From the NCBI GenBank assembly GCA_019090405.1, contig JAHRVZ010000325.1:1-8796 (forward strand): a stretch of DNA of 8,796 nt, read 5' to 3'. Position numbers and translations under genes: made by a program. Source of the stretch: Paracoccaceae bacterium (lineage in GTDB: Bacteria > Pseudomonadota > Alphaproteobacteria > Rhodobacterales > Rhodobacteraceae). Below are positions 6,837-8,796 of this stretch, one piece after another; the first letter of the stretch is position 1; the number at the start of each line of letters is the position of its first letter. The notes below the pieces were generated by a model, which saw nothing but the letters and a program-made list of their open reading frames with translations, was not told the DNA's origin and made no database searches.

Positions 6837-6871
6837 CTGCGCAGGACCGGATGACCCGATTTCCTGCGCAG
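6837..6871 (-). terminator. Hairpin after cysK, probable terminator
   Basis: A perfect 10-bp inverted repeat, CTGCGCAGGA (6837-6846) and TCCTGCGCAG (6862-6871), has a 15-base loop that can extend the pairing slightly (CGG/CCG). It begins 19 bp after the cysK stop. Downstream on the minus strand the sequence is AT-rich (TAACTGTATTTAATAATT) rather than a clean T tract. A run of eight T lies further on (6806-6813), so termination may be imperfect. Confidence 0.55.
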
Positions 6872-6890
6872 CAGAAATGATAGTGACGTT

Positions 6891-7877
6891 TTAGTCGCCG
6901 ATGCCGTCAAACAATGCCGTCGACAAATAACGTTCAGAGCAATCTGGCAAAATCGTAACGACTGTTTTACCTTTCATGCTCTCTCGGGCTGCCACTCGCA
7001 TGGCACAAGCCAAAGCCGCACCCGCAGAAATCCCGCCGGGAATGCCTTCGACAACTGCAAGTCTTCGCGCTGTACTAATGGCCTCATCGTTGCTGACGGT
7101 CAAAATTTCGTCGACAACATCCATGTTTAGAATGTCGGGAATGAAACCAGCTCCGATACCCTGGATCATATGCGGAGAGTGCTTTCCGCCTGACATTACA
7201 GGGCTGTTTTCTGGCTCGACCGCAATGACACGGATGTCTGGACGATGCGCTTTCAACGTTTCACCTATCCCGGTCAAAGTACCGCCGGTTCCAACGCCAA
7301 CCACAACCGCGTCGACCACGCCATTGGTATCCGCCCAGATCTCTTCGGCAGTGGTTCTGCGATGAATCTCGGGGTTTGCCGGATGTCCAAATTGCCATGG
7401 CATTACAGCCTTGTCGGTTGCAGCTATGATTTCGTTAGCTTTTTCAATCGCACCATTGATGCCCTTTTCTTTTGGTGTAAGCACCAGTTCAGCACCCATA
7501 AATTGCATCAATTTGCGCCGCTCTATCGAAAAGCTGTCAGGCATCGTAAATATGCAGCGATACCCTTTTGCGGCACAAACAAAGGCCAGGCCAACGCCTG
7601 TATTTCCCGATGTAGGTTCGACAATCACGCTTCCGGGGCCGATTGTTCCGTCAGCTTCCATGGCTTCGATCATCGCCACCGCAATCCGGTCTTTGACGCT
7701 GCCAAGCGGATTTAGGAATTCAAGCTTGGCCAGAACCTCGCCCTGACACCCAGTTTCCTGAGCAAGTTTTCCAATCCGAACCAAAGGCGTGTTTCCGATG
7801 GTTTCCAGCAAACTGTCATATACGCGTCCGCGTCCTGGTTTGTCGAATGCAAGCCGCCGTGTGTTTACGTCGTCCAT
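6891..7877 (-). CDS. cysK: Cysteine synthase A (O-acetylserine sulfhydrylase)
   Basis: This 328-aa fold-type II PLP enzyme replaces the acetyl group of O-acetylserine with sulfide to give cysteine, the last step of sulfate assimilation. It shows TIGNTPLVRI (26-35), the PLP Lys K62 in NPLGSVKDR, the substrate-binding loop TSGNT (89-93), the phosphate loop GTGGT (196-200) and the PLP-ring region GGISAGAA near the C-terminus. Length is normal, with about 18 extra residues before the conserved start of the fold. ATG 7877 is supported by AAGGAG eight bases upstream, overlapping the end of the preceding methyltransferase gene. The two genes are 14 bp apart and must be co-transcribed. CysK versus CysM or cystathionine beta-synthase-like enzymes cannot be fully resolved by eye, but the motifs and length favour CysK. 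Confidence 0.93.
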   Translation of the reverse strand: MDDVNTRRLAFDKPGRGRVYDSLLETIGNTPLVRIGKLAQETGCQGEVLAKLEFLNPLGSVKDRIAVAMIEAMEADGTIGPGSVIVEPTSGNTGVGLAFVCAAKGYRCIFTMPDSFSIERRKLMQFMGAELVLTPKEKGINGAIEKANEIIAATDKAVMPWQFGHPANPEIHRRTTAEEIWADTNGVVDAVVVGVGTGGTLTGIGETLKAHRPDIRVIAVEPENSPVMSGGKHSPHMIQGIGAGFIPDILNMDVVDEILTVSNDEAISTARRLAVVEGIPGGISAGAALACAMRVAARESMKGKTVVTILPDCSERYLSTALFDGIGD

Positions 7878-7884
7878 TTGTAAA

Positions 7885-7891
7885 TCTCCTT
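7885..7891 (-). promoter_or_regulatory. Strong ribosome binding site of cysK
   Basis: AAGGAGA on the minus strand leaves eight bases between AAGGAG and ATG 7877. It fixes that start codon and lies next to the TAA stop (7892-7894) of the methyltransferase gene. Confidence 0.8.
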
Positions 7892-8779
7892 TTATTTGGG
7901 GTTTGTTGCGCTAATCACCCAAGAAGAACTGTCCATTACAATTCCTGTGGTGCCGTGTTTTTGTTTGTTAATGGCTTCGGCCAGTGCCGCTTCGATGATA
8001 TCGCGTTTTTGCTCGGCTTCGTCTCCGGCCTCGCGGAAAACTTCTCCGGCGGGGCCGATGGCAAGCTGAAAATCGATGGCATCCTGAACGTTGTTTCCGA
8101 CCAGCACCTGCGCGTCTACCCTTTGAAAAGTCACGTTTTCATAGCCCGCGATCTGCATCATTTTTCTGACCATTTCTTCGTTCGCCATCGAAAAGGGACC
8201 GGGACCACAGGTCTGGGCCTCTTCGCCGGGTTCCGGCAAATACTGGCTGACAATATCCTTGGCCATTGAAAGCCAGGGATTGTCCTTGCGATTGCGCCAG
8301 ACGATATGAACCATCTTGCCCCCCGGCTTTAAAGCTTTGCGCATGTTACGCAAACCGGCCACGGGATTGGCAAAGAACATTGTACCAAACCGGGCAAACA
8401 CAAGATCAAAACCGTCGGTTGGCAATTCTATCTCGGCATCCCCACGCTGGAAACTAATATTTTTCAGCTTCTTTGAGTGAATATCATTGCGCGCGTACTC
8501 AAGAAATTTGTCGCAGCAATCGACGCCGATGACCTCGCCATCTTTACCAACAATATCCGATAACATGATCGCGGTATCTCCAAAGCCACAACCCACATCC
8601 AGAACACGATCACCCGCTTGAACGGGAAGGTTGGGGAAAATCGCCTGGCTGTGCTGAGACAAACCGCCAACAAGTACGTGTTTGAAGCGAATGAATTTGG
8701 GTGCAAGCACCTCATTCCAGAATTCAACGAATGGCGTGTCTTCCATCGTTTGCATGGTCGTCGTTTTCATAGCATTCAT
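7892..8779 (-). CDS. Class I SAM-dependent methyltransferase, substrate unknown
   Basis: This 295-aa protein has a Rossmann-type methyltransferase core. Motif I is VLDVGCGFGD (59-68), the acidic residue that binds the SAM ribose is D87 (VIGVDCC), D114 lies in RGDAEIELP, motif IV is FDLVFARFGTMFF, and ALKPGGKMVHIVWR follows. This is the Methyltransf_11/25 (UbiE-like) layout. The N-terminal 55 residues (EFWNEVLAPKFIRFKHVLVG) and the C-terminal 100 residues are family-specific and would choose the substrate, which I do not recognise. ATG 8779 is chosen because AGGAG at 8788-8792 lies eight bases upstream, the same spacing as cysK. GTG 8782 is also in frame. It is the first gene visible in an operon with cysK, which hints at sulfur or SAM metabolism but does not prove it. 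Confidence 0.87.
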   Translation of the reverse strand: MNAMKTTTMQTMEDTPFVEFWNEVLAPKFIRFKHVLVGGLSQHSQAIFPNLPVQAGDRVLDVGCGFGDTAIMLSDIVGKDGEVIGVDCCDKFLEYARNDIHSKKLKNISFQRGDAEIELPTDGFDLVFARFGTMFFANPVAGLRNMRKALKPGGKMVHIVWRNRKDNPWLSMAKDIVSQYLPEPGEEAQTCGPGPFSMANEEMVRKMMQIAGYENVTFQRVDAQVLVGNNVQDAIDFQLAIGPAGEVFREAGDEAEQKRDIIEAALAEAINKQKHGTTGIVMDSSSWVISATNPK

Positions 8780-8786
8780 CACAGGG

Positions 8787-8794
8787 TCTCCTTT
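8787..8794 (-). promoter_or_regulatory. Strong ribosome binding site of the methyltransferase gene
   Basis: AAAGGAGA on the minus strand lies eight bases before ATG 8779 and five before GTG 8782. It closely matches the cysK site, so both operon genes are expected to be well translated. Confidence 0.75.
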
Positions 8795-8796
8795 AA

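Noticed and set aside
7245..7715. 156-codon open frame on the plus strand
   Set aside because: It is antisense to cysK, whose catalytic motifs are unambiguous, and its translation has no family-like features.
1..8796. Mobile element, phage, CRISPR or defence system
   Set aside because: No transposase, integrase, direct-repeat array, tRNA-associated repeat or known defence domain is visible in the sequence. All long frames are metabolic or regulatory genes.

Overview
The window looks like chromosomal DNA of an alphaproteobacterium, probably a marine roseobacter-type Rhodobacterales. This is an inference from moderate GC, the alphaproteobacterial style of the CysK, ArgE-like and adenylate cyclase/TPR proteins, and an ectoine-hydrolase-like gene. 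I could not check it by search. Nearly all of the window is coding, and I see no mobile elements, RNA genes or CRISPR.

Positions 1-4512 form a small catabolic cluster around a divergent promoter. Leftward runs a class III aminotransferase that leaves the window before its stop codon. Rightward run three tightly packed genes: an M24-fold hydrolase closely resembling ectoine hydrolase (DoeA/EutD), an M20 ArgE-like deacetylase, and a GntR/FCD regulator that overlaps the deacetylase by 4 bp. Read together they suggest this route: ectoine to N-alpha-acetyl-2,4-diaminobutyrate (DoeA), then to 2,4-diaminobutyrate (M20 deacetylase), then to aspartate semialdehyde (aminotransferase). The main peculiarity is that the usual deacetylase (DoeB/EutE, AstE/AspA fold) and the usual regulator (EnuR, MocR type) are absent from the visible cluster. 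Unrelated protein families occupy their places. The 134-bp divergent promoter carries a pair of inverted TGTGTACAAC-type sites, with two further dyads between them, and is a natural target for the GntR protein.

Positions 4607-6700 (minus strand) encode a large, apparently soluble protein. It has an N-terminal class III adenylate cyclase domain with all catalytic residues, an OmpR-type winged helix, a TolB/FlgO-like domain and C-terminal TPRs. It converges on the regulator gene and probably has its own AT-rich promoter in 6701-6836.

Positions 6891-8779 (minus strand) hold a two-gene operon: a class I SAM-dependent methyltransferase of unknown substrate followed 14 bp later by cysteine synthase (cysK). 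Both have strong, nearly identical Shine-Dalgarno sequences, and the operon ends in a 10-bp perfect-stem hairpin. No functional link between this operon and the ectoine-like cluster is evident.
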